Assembly (NCBI GenBank): GCA_019614645.1
Contig: JABWDB010000005.1
Coordinates: 10,014,001-10,078,000, forward strand
DNA from: Stratiolaelaps scimitus
Taxonomy: Eukaryota; Arthropoda; Arachnida; Mesostigmata; Laelapidae
Length of the DNA stretch: 64,000 nt
Direction: 5' to 3'
Position 1 is the first letter of the stretch; every line of letters starts with the position of its first letter. The notes under the pieces are model-generated. The model did no database searches. It saw nothing but the letters and a program-made list of their open reading frames with translations, and was not told where the DNA came from. Of the stretch, positions 1 through 10,494 are shown one piece after another. Both the position numbers and the translations under genes were made by a program.

Positions 1-1020
1 TCCTGCTAACATGACAGGGACCTATGGTACCCATAGTACTACTAAAAGAAGAGCTGGGAAGTATGGAAGGAAGTTGGAGGAGCGCTGCCATGCAGAGTCT
101 TTCAGCCCAACTGAAAAAATGGGGTTTTAGTTGGTAGAGTCCTTAGTCTAGCCTCTTAAAAAAACATAACAGAGAGGCACAGCGATTGGGGTCAGGGGTA
201 TTAACGGTGCCTGTGCGTGCAACATATTTTGTATGAGTTACTATGCCAATATGACAAAATAATTGAATATTCTCTTTATAGAAGAAATCCTTTCTACCTC
301 GATTTTATTCGACCCTAAGAAGTGGTTGCTTCATCCAGTGCATGGGGTAGTTTTCATCAAGCTATCTCCACTTGAAACGCTTGCACGGCATTTAATCAAC
401 CACTTCGACGGCTGATGAAATCTTCAAGCGTCCTGTGCACAGGTCCCCTTCATTCAAATGTAATGTGCCCTCGTACGGCTCTATGAGTATGTACAAACTG
501 CTTGCCACTTTCACCTACTATCGTGTATGTACGTGTCGTATTTCTGAGATTATGGTACTACAGACCTGAATAACCTATGTCATTTCAATAGGAAATGTCC
601 ACTAAGCAGACGCGAAGTCCATCTACGGGCTCGTGTTAGTGAATATCACGTAGCTCCCTTTCAGATACACCGATATCGATGACGAAGTCCAATATTTATA
701 TATATATATATATATATATATGCGTACTGTATATTCGCTACCTCGACCCACGTTATTCCCACGTAGCAATGTAACATGGACAGGGGCTATCCATGATAAT
801 GATTAGGTTGGTTGTGCCCTAGTCCCCCGTTCAATTTCTTCTTCTAATACAAGTTCCTCGACGAGGTTATTTTTTCGGTGTGAGACGTTCCGTTCTTCGA
901 CTGCCCCACGGCTTGCCCTCCCTTACGACACCGCTCCCCCTTCACTTAGGGCAGATCGTGGACATCCTCTGGCCGATTCGTGTTCTGTACATCATTAAAT
1001 TCGGCTTTAAGAAAGAACGG
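1..1020. other. non-coding stretch, AT-rich to mixed
   Basis: I see no supported gene. The stretch holds a (TA)n microsatellite at 697-721 and otherwise unique-looking sequence with stops in all frames. It is probably intergenic or intronic. Confidence 0.6.
697..721. repeat. (TA)n microsatellite
   Basis: This is an uninterrupted TA dinucleotide run of about 25 nt in AT-rich non-coding DNA. It is the first of about a dozen similar runs in the window. Confidence 0.95.
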
Positions 1021-1877
1021 CCTTGAGTTTAAGCAGGATTACGGACAAACTGTTTCTGTCCTCTTTCGTCCGGCGCGGCCCACTCGCCTCTGCCTCGTCT
1101 CATTGTTGGAGCCAGAGAGGCGGAGGAGCGGGCGGCTCCGGTAGCCAGCTACGGTGGCTAGCCATGCCAGCTGGTTCACTTTCCTCAGAGCACGCACCCA
1201 CGCACACAAGAGTTTTAATAGATAGAATCCAAGTCGTGGAGTGTGTTGCAAGAGAGGACGATAAAGGAGGCTGAGCGTTAGAGCTGAATAAAACACAGGA
1301 GGGACAGTCTTCCTTTTCTTCCCTCTCTCTCTCTCTCTCTCGCTCCCTCCCTAGGGGAACCCCCAAGGCTAGGTAGACGAGAGCGAAGACTACGCTCTGA
1401 CATTTGGGGTGGCCACTACGAGTATCACTACTACAAGGCACAAAATAAAAAGGTTCCACTATTGTATTTCTTCGGCCTAGAAAAATCCTATCTAGATTCT
1501 GCAAACTGGGCAAACTATTATATAATGTTTTTCGGTTGCACGGACGCCCACTAGTTTTCCATGCGAGGACTAATATGGCGAACAGGTTCTTCGCCACAAA
1601 TGTATTGTATAAGTAGCAATGGTTTATTAAGTTTTCGCTGACGCTACAAGAAACAGCCTACTTTTTTACAGCGTCATATCGTAACCGTTTCGAAACGAAA
1701 CGGTCCAGGAGAGGAGAGAGGAGAATACGAAAGGCCTACAGGCCTTCGACAGTAATACAGCCACGCTGGTTGACCAACGAACGGCGCCACTCGACATCAC
1801 ATCGAATCGACCACCAAATCGAATCGCGGCGACAGGTAGAAGCAAGGCCTGGGCAGCCAGGTGCCTGGATTGCCTGT
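1021..1877. other. GC-richer block without a supported gene
   Basis: The block contains a (CT)n run at about 1324-1342. A minus-strand frame at 1100-1597 has no ATG at its head and reads through the CT run as an Arg-Glu repeat, so I treat it as spurious. Nothing else is supported. Confidence 0.5.
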
Positions 1878-2507
1878 TCAGTCAATCCTATGCCTACCTA
1901 ACGCCAGGACAGACCAGATGGCGGTGTCGGCACCGGCGCCGGTGGTAGCGATGGCGAAAATCGTGGGCGTTCGAGCGGTTGGCAGGACTCGATGGGGGCT
2001 GTGGTAGACGCCACTAACAGCACTACCACAGCGGTGCTGCAGCTGTACGTATTGAGTAGGTGATTTTGTTGTCGTTGCCGTAGCTGCTGTTCCTTCTGCC
2101 GACGTCGACATCACCGATTGATTGGGCGAGCAGCGTCGCGGACGGCCGATCTGAAGAGCTCTGCTACGCCGGCAGGTGTTTGAGGTGTTGAAGGGTTTGT
2201 GGGAGGTCGGCAGGGGAGCTCCAAACTGCGAGAAGGAAAAATACGGGATACCGACCCCAGGCTTGAAAGCCCTCTTGAACGCGAGTCCTGCCATCTCTTC
2301 CTTTGCCCCATCGCCCCGTCGCCCCGTGTACCCGTATGGGGGTGACATGCGACAACATTGCACGAACACTGCCGGGTAGCTAGGTGGCAGCGAGAGCGAC
2401 ACTGTGAAAGAGCGAGTTCCAATGCAGCCAGTAGGAGGTACTCGGTGTCCACACTGAATGCACCCCTCAGCCCACACAATCGACGGCCCGACCGTTTGCC
2501 TCGCCAT
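1878..2507 (-). CDS. hypothetical protein, unrecognised open frame
   Basis: A minus-strand frame stays open for 284 codons (2732 down to 1878). The first ATG is at 2507-2505, giving about 209 residues, and that is the start I use. The product is Ser/Thr/Pro/Gly-rich with no signal peptide, membrane segment or motif I recognise. A second internal Met precedes a Thr/Ala-rich stretch near 2110. Local GC is high, which lengthens chance frames, and no splice sites or promoter confirm it. It may be a true exon, part of a leader, or noise. It would be divergent to the TATA-led frame at 4064. Confidence 0.22.
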   Translation of the reverse strand: MARQTVGPSIVWAEGCIQCGHRVPPTGCIGTRSFTVSLSLPPSYPAVFVQCCRMSPPYGYTGRRGDGAKEEMAGLAFKRAFKPGVGIPYFSFSQFGAPLPTSHKPFNTSNTCRRSRALQIGRPRRCSPNQSVMSTSAEGTAATATTTKSPTQYVQLQHRCGSAVSGVYHSPHRVLPTARTPTIFAIATTGAGADTAIWSVLALGRHRID

Positions 2508-3213
2508 CAAATCCGATGCTTCCCGAAAAGAGGGGCAACAGACCTGTATGAGTTGGCCTGGCTTGCCTTGCCTGCCCTGGTCTGGGCTGACTGCTGAGTT
2601 GGCGCACCTGAAGAGTCCGCGGCAGCTTTCCGCGTGTCGAAGAGGCGAAGAAGGGAGGCCAAGAGTTATGACTTTTCGATAGGACGACCGGGTTCGGAAG
2701 GGGCAGAGAGAATGGGAGAGCGAGTGTGTCAAGGAACAGAGGCATACGATGAACTCTGCTCACTGGCCGAGAGGCCGAGCGAACGAACGTCGTTCAGGAT
2801 GGTCTGCAGAGACGAAAACCAAGGCATAGACGAGGAGGAAGGAAGGCAGTCAGGCAGACCTCAAGATGTCAAGAGACCGTCTCCCTCTGCAAAGGTCTAT
2901 ACGTTTCCGTAAAGCCGAGTCGACTCAGCCCGACTCAACGCGACGCGACCTTACTCGCCCTACGATCCGCAAGTAGCCCACTAAGACCGGAGTATACTGT
3001 CCATACGTCTAGATGTTTATGGCGCCTAGGGGGCGCTGATGCGACCGTGACCACCGCGGTCTACACATACCTAACCCAGCCAGATGGTACTACACCTAGA
3101 CCTCTAGGAGAAGGCAGAAAACATGTATTGATATTAGTGTATATATTGAGTTTAATCTTCATAAAACAATGGCACTCAAGTGCCGCAAAATAGAGCAGTG
3201 GGACGATGACATG

Positions 3214-3217
<4 letters not shown>

Positions 3218-3251
<34 letters not shown>
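3218..3251. repeat. (TA)n microsatellite
   Basis: A TA run of about 34 nt follows a short ATGTATG lead-in. Confidence 0.95.
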
Positions 3252-3254
<3 letters not shown>

Positions 3255-3487
3255 GAACCTCAAGAGACAATACGCCTGCTCTACACTTGATTTGCTAGAC
3301 GAAACGACAATACTGCAAGGTCATTACGTACTATACTTATAGCCCAACAAATATGTGGTAGTTCTTACAGCAGCGGCCAGCGGTTGTTGCTCGCTGTTGT
3401 TGCCGGCAAAGTATCGTTCCGTTTCATTCCTGTTCTCCTGAAAACGCTCCCGGACCGCCAGCGCACACACGATAGAAGGAGAAAGAA

Positions 3488-3505
3488 GGAGAGAGAGAGA
3501 GAGAG
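3488..3505. repeat. (GA)n microsatellite
   Basis: A GA run passes into an imperfect GGGA tract. It lies in purine-rich non-coding DNA. Confidence 0.9.
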
Positions 3506-3973
3506 GGAGGGAGAGAAAGTCCGTCGGCTTCTTCCGACTAAAAGGAGTTGGCGATGGCCTTAAAGTCATCGCATGGAAGACGAAAGCCATAAACTTTCGC
3601 CAGGCCAGCGGTAGATCGGCTGAAGTAGTGGCAGTCACAGCGGAGAAGGTCTCTCCACTACCATAGCACCGCTATAATACCACTCTACCAGTGCTACCTC
3701 CGCCACTACTACTTCCACTAGCGGCGAGCAGTCTACGGTGGCGGCAGCAGAGCCACCATGTGCTCAATTGTCTGTAGCAAGAAACCATATTAACCGATCG
3801 GCAGCAGCAGCAGCAACAGCTCGAAGAGTTGCTTAACTCTTTCTCCTTTTTCTTCCCATATTTGATGAAAGGCGTTCGGTTTAGCTCTCGGCCGCTGTCT
3901 ATACCGCACGTCTCTCCCGTCCTCGCTCTCTCTCTCTCTAATCCAAAACTGCATGAGGAATAGTTTCACACAG

Positions 3974-3980
3974 TATATAA
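3974..3980 (+). promoter_or_regulatory. TATA box candidate
   Basis: TATATAA is flanked by GC-richer DNA. A start site about 30 bp downstream would fall near 4004, leaving a leader of about 60 nt before the ATG at 4064. The position is consistent with a core promoter, but I found no strong initiator motif. Confidence 0.35.
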
Positions 3981-4063
3981 GTGATCGCGCACTGAGTGGT
4001 GACTGGGCGGGCGGGTAGCGCCAGAACCGACAGCGGCCGAATGATCGGAGCAGTGGCAGCCGA

Positions 4064-4531
4064 ATGCGTCCGTTTCACGGAGAACTAACCAAGTTGCGAG
4101 GAAAAGCGGAGCGTTTTATTGCCGCGGAGGTGCGGCGAGCTGCCTTCTCGCGAATCTCCAGCGTCACTATTACGGAACCGCTGGACTTGTTGCGCTACCG
4201 TCCGCCGCGTCGGACGAAAACGAGGTCTGCCCGAAGTCGACTGGGAAAGGGCGCTCCGATCGGTTGGGTGCAGTCTGCTGCACGACTATTTATTTTACCG
4301 GTTGACGCCACCACATACGTATCCGATATGCATGGTACGCAAGTGTTTAATCTGCTTCGTCGGTCGCGGTGTTTCGTGTTTGCTAGATACGACGCAGGGG
4401 CGGAGTGTCGATCTGAGCTTCATATGCATTTGATTGCACGCGAACCTCCTCGATGCTTGGGCGAGCGGACCTGGCGGACCGATTTTGAAGAGAGCACATA
4501 TCCGTTTGGCGAAAACCAAGTCTGTCCATAG
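4064..4531 (+). CDS. hypothetical 155-residue protein behind a TATA box
   Basis: The frame starts at a true ATG and stays open for 155 codons to a TAG. It lies about 90 bp downstream of a TATATAA box, which is the main reason to list it. The product is basic and Arg-rich in its first half, with an RRTKTR-like patch near residues 50-56. It has no signal peptide and no membrane span that I can see, and I do not recognise the family. A second overlapping frame (4119-4433) and a minus-strand frame (4295-4519) are likely shadows. Alternatively this is a long first exon or leader whose real coding part lies elsewhere. A splice donor was not identified. Confidence 0.3.
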   Translation: MRPFHGELTKLRGKAERFIAAEVRRAAFSRISSVTITEPLDLLRYRPPRRTKTRSARSRLGKGAPIGWVQSAARLFILPVDATTYVSDMHGTQVFNLLRRSRCFVFARYDAGAECRSELHMHLIAREPPRCLGERTWRTDFEESTYPFGENQVCP

Positions 4532-4848
4532 TTCAACAGCCGGTCCCGTTGGCTGTCAACGGATGTGGGTGTTTGGCTAGTCGACGACATCGATTGGTGT
4601 CAGCCAGTGGTTGCTGTGTGTATTGCACCGAGCGACCACGGACTATATTGTCGTCTCAGCGTCATGCAATGTTGTAAAAAGGCGAAATAGACAATATCTA
4701 AAATGAATATGTGAACATACTTTAGGTGCAAAGACTAAAAAAAAGGTGGACTATTTCTATGACAATCGATTAAACTATCGCACCAGCCTTCTTAACACTC
4801 TCCCCGGGCGTGCACTGATAATAAATCTCTAAAATCGGGTGCAATACG

Positions 4849-4933
4849 CTTATAATATATATAATATATATAATATATATATATTATTATATATATATAA
4901 TATATATAATAATATATATATATATATATATAT
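4849..4933. repeat. AT-only, self-complementary tract
   Basis: About 85 nt are made almost only of TATAAT/ATATAT units arranged so that many sub-segments pair with each other. The tract ends in a pure TA run. It could extrude cruciforms. It is a degenerate microsatellite rather than a gene. Confidence 0.85.
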
Positions 4934-5013
4934 CTCGAGAATCACTTATCGATATCCACACCTTCATTGTCTGTCGCAGCGTTGACGTCGTACCCGTATG
5001 GTGCACAATGAGA

Positions 5014-5040
5014 TATATTTGTTCATACTGAACAAATATA
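5014..5040. repeat. perfect 12-bp hairpin
   Basis: The arms at 5014-5025 and 5029-5040 are exact reverse complements around a TAC loop. There is no run of T after it and no gene beside it. It may be a chance hairpin or a remnant of a small foldback element. Confidence 0.7.
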
Positions 5041-5716
5041 CACTTCATATGCACAGTGTATTGTACATTGCATCAGCCGTGCCATATATGTATATACATT
5101 CATATTCAGTCCCACTGGTAGCCTAGTCCCTCTATTGTAGTGGTTAGTAAAGCTAGACTTACACTGCATTGTGTTCAAGGTTATTTTATTATATAGCGAC
5201 TAAAAGGCTTGACAATGAGCGACCAGTACCATTCAGGATTATTCCTTGATCTAAAACTGAACCTCTTCGGACTGACTCTCAGGCAGTAGTTAACGTCGTA
5301 ACGGAACCGCTTTGGCGATACTTTATGAGTCGTATCCCCGTTCCGTGATCTAGGTGCGTTGTGCCGGCCGTTGCGTTACCCGAATCTGTTTGCATACGCC
5401 CCATACTAAGCATACGTGTAGCAGCCCCTGAGGCTTTCTACCCATGAAACAGTTTTATCCAATTTTACTCAGAGCCTTCTTGCTTCTCAGTTATTCGGCG
5501 TTAGTATTTAGCGTTATTATTTAGCGGACGTCGCTAAACTTTAATAACAGGAAATGAAGACATAGTTAAATACTTCCACCAGAAAGAAAGAACTACTACT
5601 TCGATGTGCTGTATATGGCTTGCCTAATGCATTGGCCAACACAACCCCGCTGTCAGATCCGTATCCAATAGCGGCAGGCAGTTCGTTGATAATTGAGTTT
5701 ATTGACGCGACCCCCC

Positions 5717-5740
5717 CCAATCTATCTGGCAATAGATTGG
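5717..5740. repeat. perfect 9-bp hairpin
   Basis: The arms CCAATCTAT and ATAGATTGG are separated by 6 nt. It is small and of unknown significance, just after a C homopolymer. Confidence 0.6.
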
Positions 5741-6543
5741 ATGCTCGATAGCTTGTGTCTAGGCCTTGCCGACGTTCTTGCCTGATCTAATTCAGGCCGC
5801 ATTCAACCAATTGTATTCCATGTAAATGGATACAATGAACGTTCGTTTTTTTTCGAACAGCACCAGAAACAACAAGTAAGACTAAGGAGAGGGCAAAATA
5901 GCGAATCTTCGACAGCAAATGAACAGCCCCGGGCAATAGACATAATAGTGACGTTGTTAAATAGGGCCCGCCTGTGGGGCCTCGAGTGGATTCGACGATG
6001 TGTGACCTCCGTCTCCTATCGCTTGTTAGTGGTCGCAGATATATTAGCGGTAATTATAATATATGTCCATCCAATAGACAATTATGTATGTAATATTTTC
6101 AATGGTATATAGGATTATACGATTTAGACGCATACGCATGTATGGTATAGGTGAATTTACTCCGGATTTAATGATAGCGGATGATCTGTTAGGATCTTGT
6201 CATTAAGGCCCGTAGGACTTCAGGCCGACATACGCTTACGTTTCTGAATAGCGATGGCTTTCGTTTTTGTCCTATGCTCTCGTTTTTTCAATGCACATAC
6301 TAGTGGCGTGAACTATGAGTCAATTTTAAAATCAAATCAGGTCCAAAAGACTATGGGGCTAAGTATTAATAATTGTTTTTCGAGCAGACCCTTAGCTGTT
6401 CCCCTATCTGACAGGCCTCAGCTCTTAACCTTTAGGTATTACTATGAGGACCTGTCGGGGCAACCTTTGCTTAATCTCTTCCAGTCCTACCTGGCGAGAA
6501 TCTTCAGATAAAGAAAGATGATAAAGAACTCGAAAGATTCTAT

Positions 6544-6597
6544 GCGTCTGAGAGGATTTGAACCCGCGTCCCTCCGGGCTAAGTACTGTCCTCTATA
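6544..6597 (-). repeat. tRNA-like B-box relic (possible SINE fragment)
   Basis: On the minus strand the segment contains GGTTCAAATCC, a good RNA polymerase III B-box/T-loop match, preceded by an ACTTAG anticodon-loop-like hexamer. The T stem pairs poorly and no acceptor stem closes, so this is not a working tRNA gene. A tRNA-derived SINE remnant is the likeliest reading. A similar relic lies at 39676-39735. Confidence 0.3.
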
Positions 6598-6609
6598 GAC
6601 ATACACACG

Positions 6610-6610
<1 letters not shown>

Positions 6611-6641
<31 letters not shown>
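6611..6641. repeat. (TA)n microsatellite
   Basis: A pure TA run of about 31 nt lies between a tRNA-like relic and a palindromic element. Confidence 0.95.
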
Positions 6642-6645
<4 letters not shown>

Positions 6646-6696
6646 CAATACGGTACTCCGTATATTTATTGTTAATGAGTTCTAATTATGAATATA

Positions 6697-6768
6697 TATT
6701 AAAGGAACGCTAAAGTTCTCTTATAAGTAACCAAATACTTATAAGAGAACTTTAGCGTTCCTTTAATA
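6697..6768. mobile_element. 72-bp near-perfect palindrome, MITE/foldback candidate
   Basis: Arms 6697-6729 and 6736-6768 are exact 33-bp reverse complements around a 6-nt loop (ACCAAA). The outermost dinucleotide is TA on both sides, which fits a TA target-site duplication of a Tc1/mariner-type MITE. The arm begins TTAA next to it, so a TTAA-type (piggyBac-like) duplication is also possible. No transposase is present. The arms carry no mismatch, so the element is either recent or kept identical by conversion. Confidence 0.7.
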
Positions 6769-7062
6769 AACCAATAGACCTTTATCTCTATTACACTTGT
6801 ATGATTACAATTCCTTATGTGAAGCAGTCGGTGCCAAAATATATAATTTGGCTTAAAGGGTGTTCAGGAGTACATTGTGGAGGTCAACGTCCCGGGTACC
6901 GCGACTGCGTTGCCCCCAGATACCTAAATATATAGGCGTTGGAGGAGGGAAGTCCCAGCGCTTTTGTCGCCTGTTGCACGGACAAACCTGTCGCGAGCTC
7001 CGCCAAGGAGGTCGACTGTACATTGGATGTGTATATGTAAGATACTAAGCAATGGTACAAGC

Positions 7063-7081
7063 ATATATATATATATATATT
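7063..7081. repeat. (TA)n microsatellite
   Basis: A short TA run of about 19 nt. Confidence 0.85.
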
Positions 7082-8049
7082 CAATCAGTGGAATTAACCT
7101 ACAGAGATTGACCACAATCCGAGATATTAGGCTTACCACTCCGGTCTCACTCAAATGCTCGGAACACGTGACAGAGATTGGTCTTGAGGCTTTCCGACGC
7201 TCGAACTGGACACTACGATTCATTGTTACAAATGACTGGAGACTAAATACTAGACTATTAGAGATATAGACTACTAGATCTACGTGGAACCACTCATGAC
7301 GTATGCCTCACCGATGCTGTATCCGAGTCAACGTGAAGCCATCGAACGACTGAGAAAGTGAATGAGAAATTCGCTAGGCGGGGGTCTCCTTCGAACGCCA
7401 CTGTGATATAAATGAACTAGATATTCCTCCAATCATAGCGAGACTTAACACTATCGACAAAAATACGTTTACTTCTAATTGAAAACAAGCTTTCCAGTCT
7501 AAAAGAAGCGATACTTGATATAATAGAAACCTCAAACGAGATCTAAAAGAAACATTCTATCGAAGTTCATAGAAAAGGAGAAGCGGTCGGGAAAACTACT
7601 TGTTTACGTGGCGTATCTGTCATGCTCTGCGCAACTGACCAACAACAAAGGCACTTGTTTGTTTTTGTGACTGCCTATTGTACACATCGCCTTTGAATAA
7701 AGTGCGCTTGTTATTGCCAAAAGAGAACTACAGTACAGTAAGGACTAAGAGTACATTTAGAAATGAAATTGGGTTTACATCTGGCAAAAAGCATAGACAT
7801 GGCGTTGACCTGCAGCATCTGTTCCAACTGTAGACGTACTGTATTTTCTCACTATGTGTACATGTATATACTGTGTCCCACATTCGGTATGAACTGAGGT
7901 GGAAATGAAGATAAGGTCACTTCGACCGCGTCATGAGTTCACTGTGTTGACAGTCTCTATGTGGCGGTTTCTTTTCATGTGTGTCGAACACCGTTCGATG
8001 TAGCGTGAATGTGTAACTCATCTGAACAGTCCATGGAAGACAAGCATAG

Positions 8050-9115
8050 AAACATGAATTACACGAGAGTGTTTGTATAGTTACGTGTGCATTCAGGTCG
8101 GCCATTTCGCCCGTCGGAACAATTTCCCATGGTCAAACAGAGGGAATCGTTATATCATTGAATAGAACATCAGCGGACTACGAGAAATGTTCGTTGATAT
8201 ATGAAGAGTTTACTGATATTGTGGCTCGTCATCCATCTGCCTGTAACAGAGCTGCACCTATCGACCTGTAATAGACCAAGCCGCTCTGCGAACGTAGTTC
8301 TACGTACTTCGTTTCTGGCCTTATCAGTTCGCAATTGAAAGCGGATCATTGTGGTTGATGCTGGAGAGTTGAATAGGCAGGGAGCATTAATGAGTTAGAG
8401 ACAGGCAGCCAAACTGCGAACATGCAGAGTTCGTTTGCTGAAGTACCTATGGGCTGGGAGTACGCGTACTAGTAAACGCTACTATACATGTTAACCACGG
8501 ACTCGGCTGGCTCCACTGCCGACCGAGTGCAATCTGTCTGCAGGCTAATCCGTCGTCTAGCTCACCCTGTAATACACCAAGCGGCTCTGTGAGCATCTGC
8601 TATACTATATACGGCGAGCGACGTACAACGGCGGCGATTCACGCGGGTAGTCGAAATACCCGGAACGGTTCATCACGCAGAGGTGATAGATTGGTGGGTG
8701 ATTATACGAGAGGAACTCGACGTCTGGGGAAACTCCCTCCCCCGTAAAAGTGTGGAGAGTCTCGAAGGAGGACGAGAAGAGACCGACTCTCGAATGCAAA
8801 GGACGATAGTCCACAAGAACAAATGGATGAAAAGCTAACTGTGCAATATCTTGCACTGAAAAAGTTAGTGGCCGATGTGGCCTTCGCGCCAATAGGCGGG
8901 CGACTGTACGCGAGGTACGCTATGCGATGGTGGGCGTGTCCTACTATTTTATCCACCCACGTGACAAAATCACAGATAAGAACAAATCGTGCCGAAACGG
9001 CGATGTTCTAGTTGTTCTCGTTTGCATCAATACTGAGTCCGTGACGTCAAATGATGGCCCGTGGCAGTCAGTCAGACCTCTTAGACTGTTTGTTGTTCAG
9101 CTGTTAAAAATGTAA
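8050..9115 (+). pseudogene. decayed coding region candidate, unknown family
   Basis: One plus-strand frame runs from 8050 to 8838. It has protein-like stretches of 73 codons (8050-8268), 31 codons (8377-8469), 38 codons (8476-8589) and 81 codons (8593-8835), separated by stops at 8269, 8272, 8356, 8374, 8470, 8473, 8590 and 8836. Protein-like reading then continues in another frame from 8823 and in a third from 8927 to a stop at 9115, as expected after indels. Sample peptides from single uninterrupted stretches are ADYEKCSLIYEEFTDIV and HAEVIDWWVIIREELDVWG. Codons starting with G are frequent. I do not recognise the family; a decayed host gene, transposon or endogenous viral element are all possible. 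Eight stops in 263 codons is not far below chance, and a minus-strand frame (8605-8892) is also open, so confidence is low. Confidence 0.3.
8265..8594. repeat. dispersed 29-nt direct repeat pair, 301 bp apart
   Basis: Positions 8265-8293 and 8566-8594 both begin CCTGTAATA and share about 25 of 29 bases (ending in GCTCTGCGAAC versus GCTCTGTGAGC). Both copies lie inside the decayed coding candidate, in different frames. A local duplication is the simplest explanation. Confidence 0.6.
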
Positions 9116-10161
9116 TTTATTTCTGATAACAATTCGTTATTCAACAAAAAGTGTACAAACTGCATCGTTATTACTTTAAGAACCTACCTCCTAAATGAAT
9201 CCGCCTCGTGACATTATACTTTTCATATTCACCTCGTGACCTATGGCGGCCGAGATATCAGATTATAATGGCGACCTGTCGAACACATGCCAGGTGTCTC
9301 TTTCACAATAATTGTCAAGCACGTTAACTATCCACCGTGCACTCTTAGGGTTGAATTCAAGCTGAGCGACAGAAACACTCCCAACCCTGAGCCTAATGTG
9401 CTCGTCATACTTAGAACTTCTTCACGTCGAGAAGAACGGCCGCCTGGTAAAACATTTTATAGGCAAGGCTGCCCATTGTTTTATTGCAGCACCGACCTCA
9501 GGCGTTCTCTTAGTCCATTACGTATAATTACAACCCTCTTGGAGAGGAGCTAATGGCTCGTAGGTGGTCAAAGTATGCACCAAGGACGGCCCTCATTGAA
9601 GAGCTTTGATATACTCTAACAGAACAACCTCTCCGTAGCAGCTGACCCACGAAAGCCACCTCACAATTATAGCATTTTATTCAAGCTCGTTCATTTAATT
9701 TAAATAATTTACCTCTTATCGTTTACATATTTGTTTTATTACACTAACGATATATCCGCTTTCATCACGCTATACCTTAGCATAGCATTATCCTGTGGCT
9801 GTATCGACCAAGAATCTGAGCACGCCACGATACAGCGGTGTACCGTAAACGGTGTCCAAAAAACAACTGAAATAAGTAAAACTTATTGGACAACAAATTG
9901 CGTATTTGCTCGAACTTCATCGAATTTCTACGGAGGCCGTTTCGGTTGTTTCGTCATGTGTAAGTCTACTTTCAATGGCCGGGCCGGTACAGGCGTGGAG
10001 CCCGGACGAGCAGGCGACCAACAACAGCCGCGTTCGTTCCGAACCCTGTTCTTGTTGTTTTGCGGGAGGCGCGGCTGCCACGCTACTGACCGCAACGATT
10101 GCAAACGGGTCTTATTCGCTCGCTCGCTTGTTCGTCCAGGGATATTTGTCAAGTTGCAGAA
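9116..10161. other. stretch without a supported gene
   Basis: An 88-codon ATG frame lies at 9287-9553 and a frame without ATG at its head runs from 9731. Neither shows a motif. A 7-bp palindrome (AATAAGT/ACTTATT) is near 9870. I would not call a gene here. Confidence 0.45.
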
Positions 10162-10494
10162 ATGTCTGCCGCCCTTGGAGGCTATTCAGCGGTCGACTCG
10201 CCGGGGAATCCGGCCACTGTGGATTGCAGAATCCGCCACAACGTAGAACCAGCCGGCAAGCTCACCACTGTATCGACCGTCGTGGTCAGCAAACGGTCAG
10301 TGGCGATGCCGCCATCGCAGGTCCAGCACACAACTGACTTTTGGAGTTTCGGCTTTCCATTTTTCGCTTGGATGATCGTGGATACGCATATCGCCTTTTG
10401 TATTAGAGAAAAAAAGACAAGAGAAACGAAATCCTGCCGTCTCCCGCGAGCGGCGCTGGACGGGCAAAACTCAAAATCCCGAAGAAGAGGTTGA
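10162..10494 (+). CDS. hypothetical 110-residue protein or first exon
   Basis: The ATG at 10162 has G at -3 and follows TTGCAG directly, so it could also sit just inside a splice acceptor. The frame is open for 110 codons to a TGA. Codons favour G or C at third positions in the first 55 residues (to about 10326), where CAG|GTCCAG could serve as a weak donor. After that the product becomes hydrophobic and then Lys/Arg-rich. No domain is recognised. The neighbourhood 9950-10500 is a small GC-rich island. Either a coding exon or a chance frame is possible. Confidence 0.25.
   Translation: MSAALGGYSAVDSPGNPATVDCRIRHNVEPAGKLTTVSTVVVSKRSVAMPPSQVQHTTDFWSFGFPFFAWMIVDTHIAFCIREKKTRETKSCRLPRAALDGQNSKSRRRG

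Larger units (their letters stand above)
2733..3973. other. non-coding stretch with microsatellites
   Basis: The stretch contains (TA)n at 3218-3251, (GA)n at about 3488-3505 and a CT run at about 3925-3938 just ahead of a TATA box. No supported gene is present. The pyrimidine-rich tract before 3974 may belong to the promoter. Confidence 0.5.
4532..8049. other. AT-rich intergenic or intronic stretch
   Basis: No convincing gene is present. It holds AT-only palindromic DNA (4849-4933), two perfect small hairpins (5014-5040, 5717-5740), an 85-codon ATG frame at 6254-6511 of unknown meaning, a tRNA-like B-box relic near 6544-6597, (TA)n at 6611-6641, a long palindrome at 6697-6768 and (TA)n at 7063-7081. 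The remainder to 8049 shows nothing I can name. Confidence 0.55.

Noticed and set aside
1100..1597. 165-codon minus-strand frame
   Set aside because: It has no ATG start, reads through a CT repeat as Arg-Glu, and overlaps plus-strand frames.
6544..6597. functional tRNA gene
   Set aside because: The B box is good, but T-arm, anticodon-arm and acceptor stems do not pair, so it is only a relic.
8605..8892. 95-codon minus-strand frame
   Set aside because: Codons look plausible, but it lies opposite the longer, continuing plus-strand relic, so I treat it as its shadow. The choice of strand is not certain.
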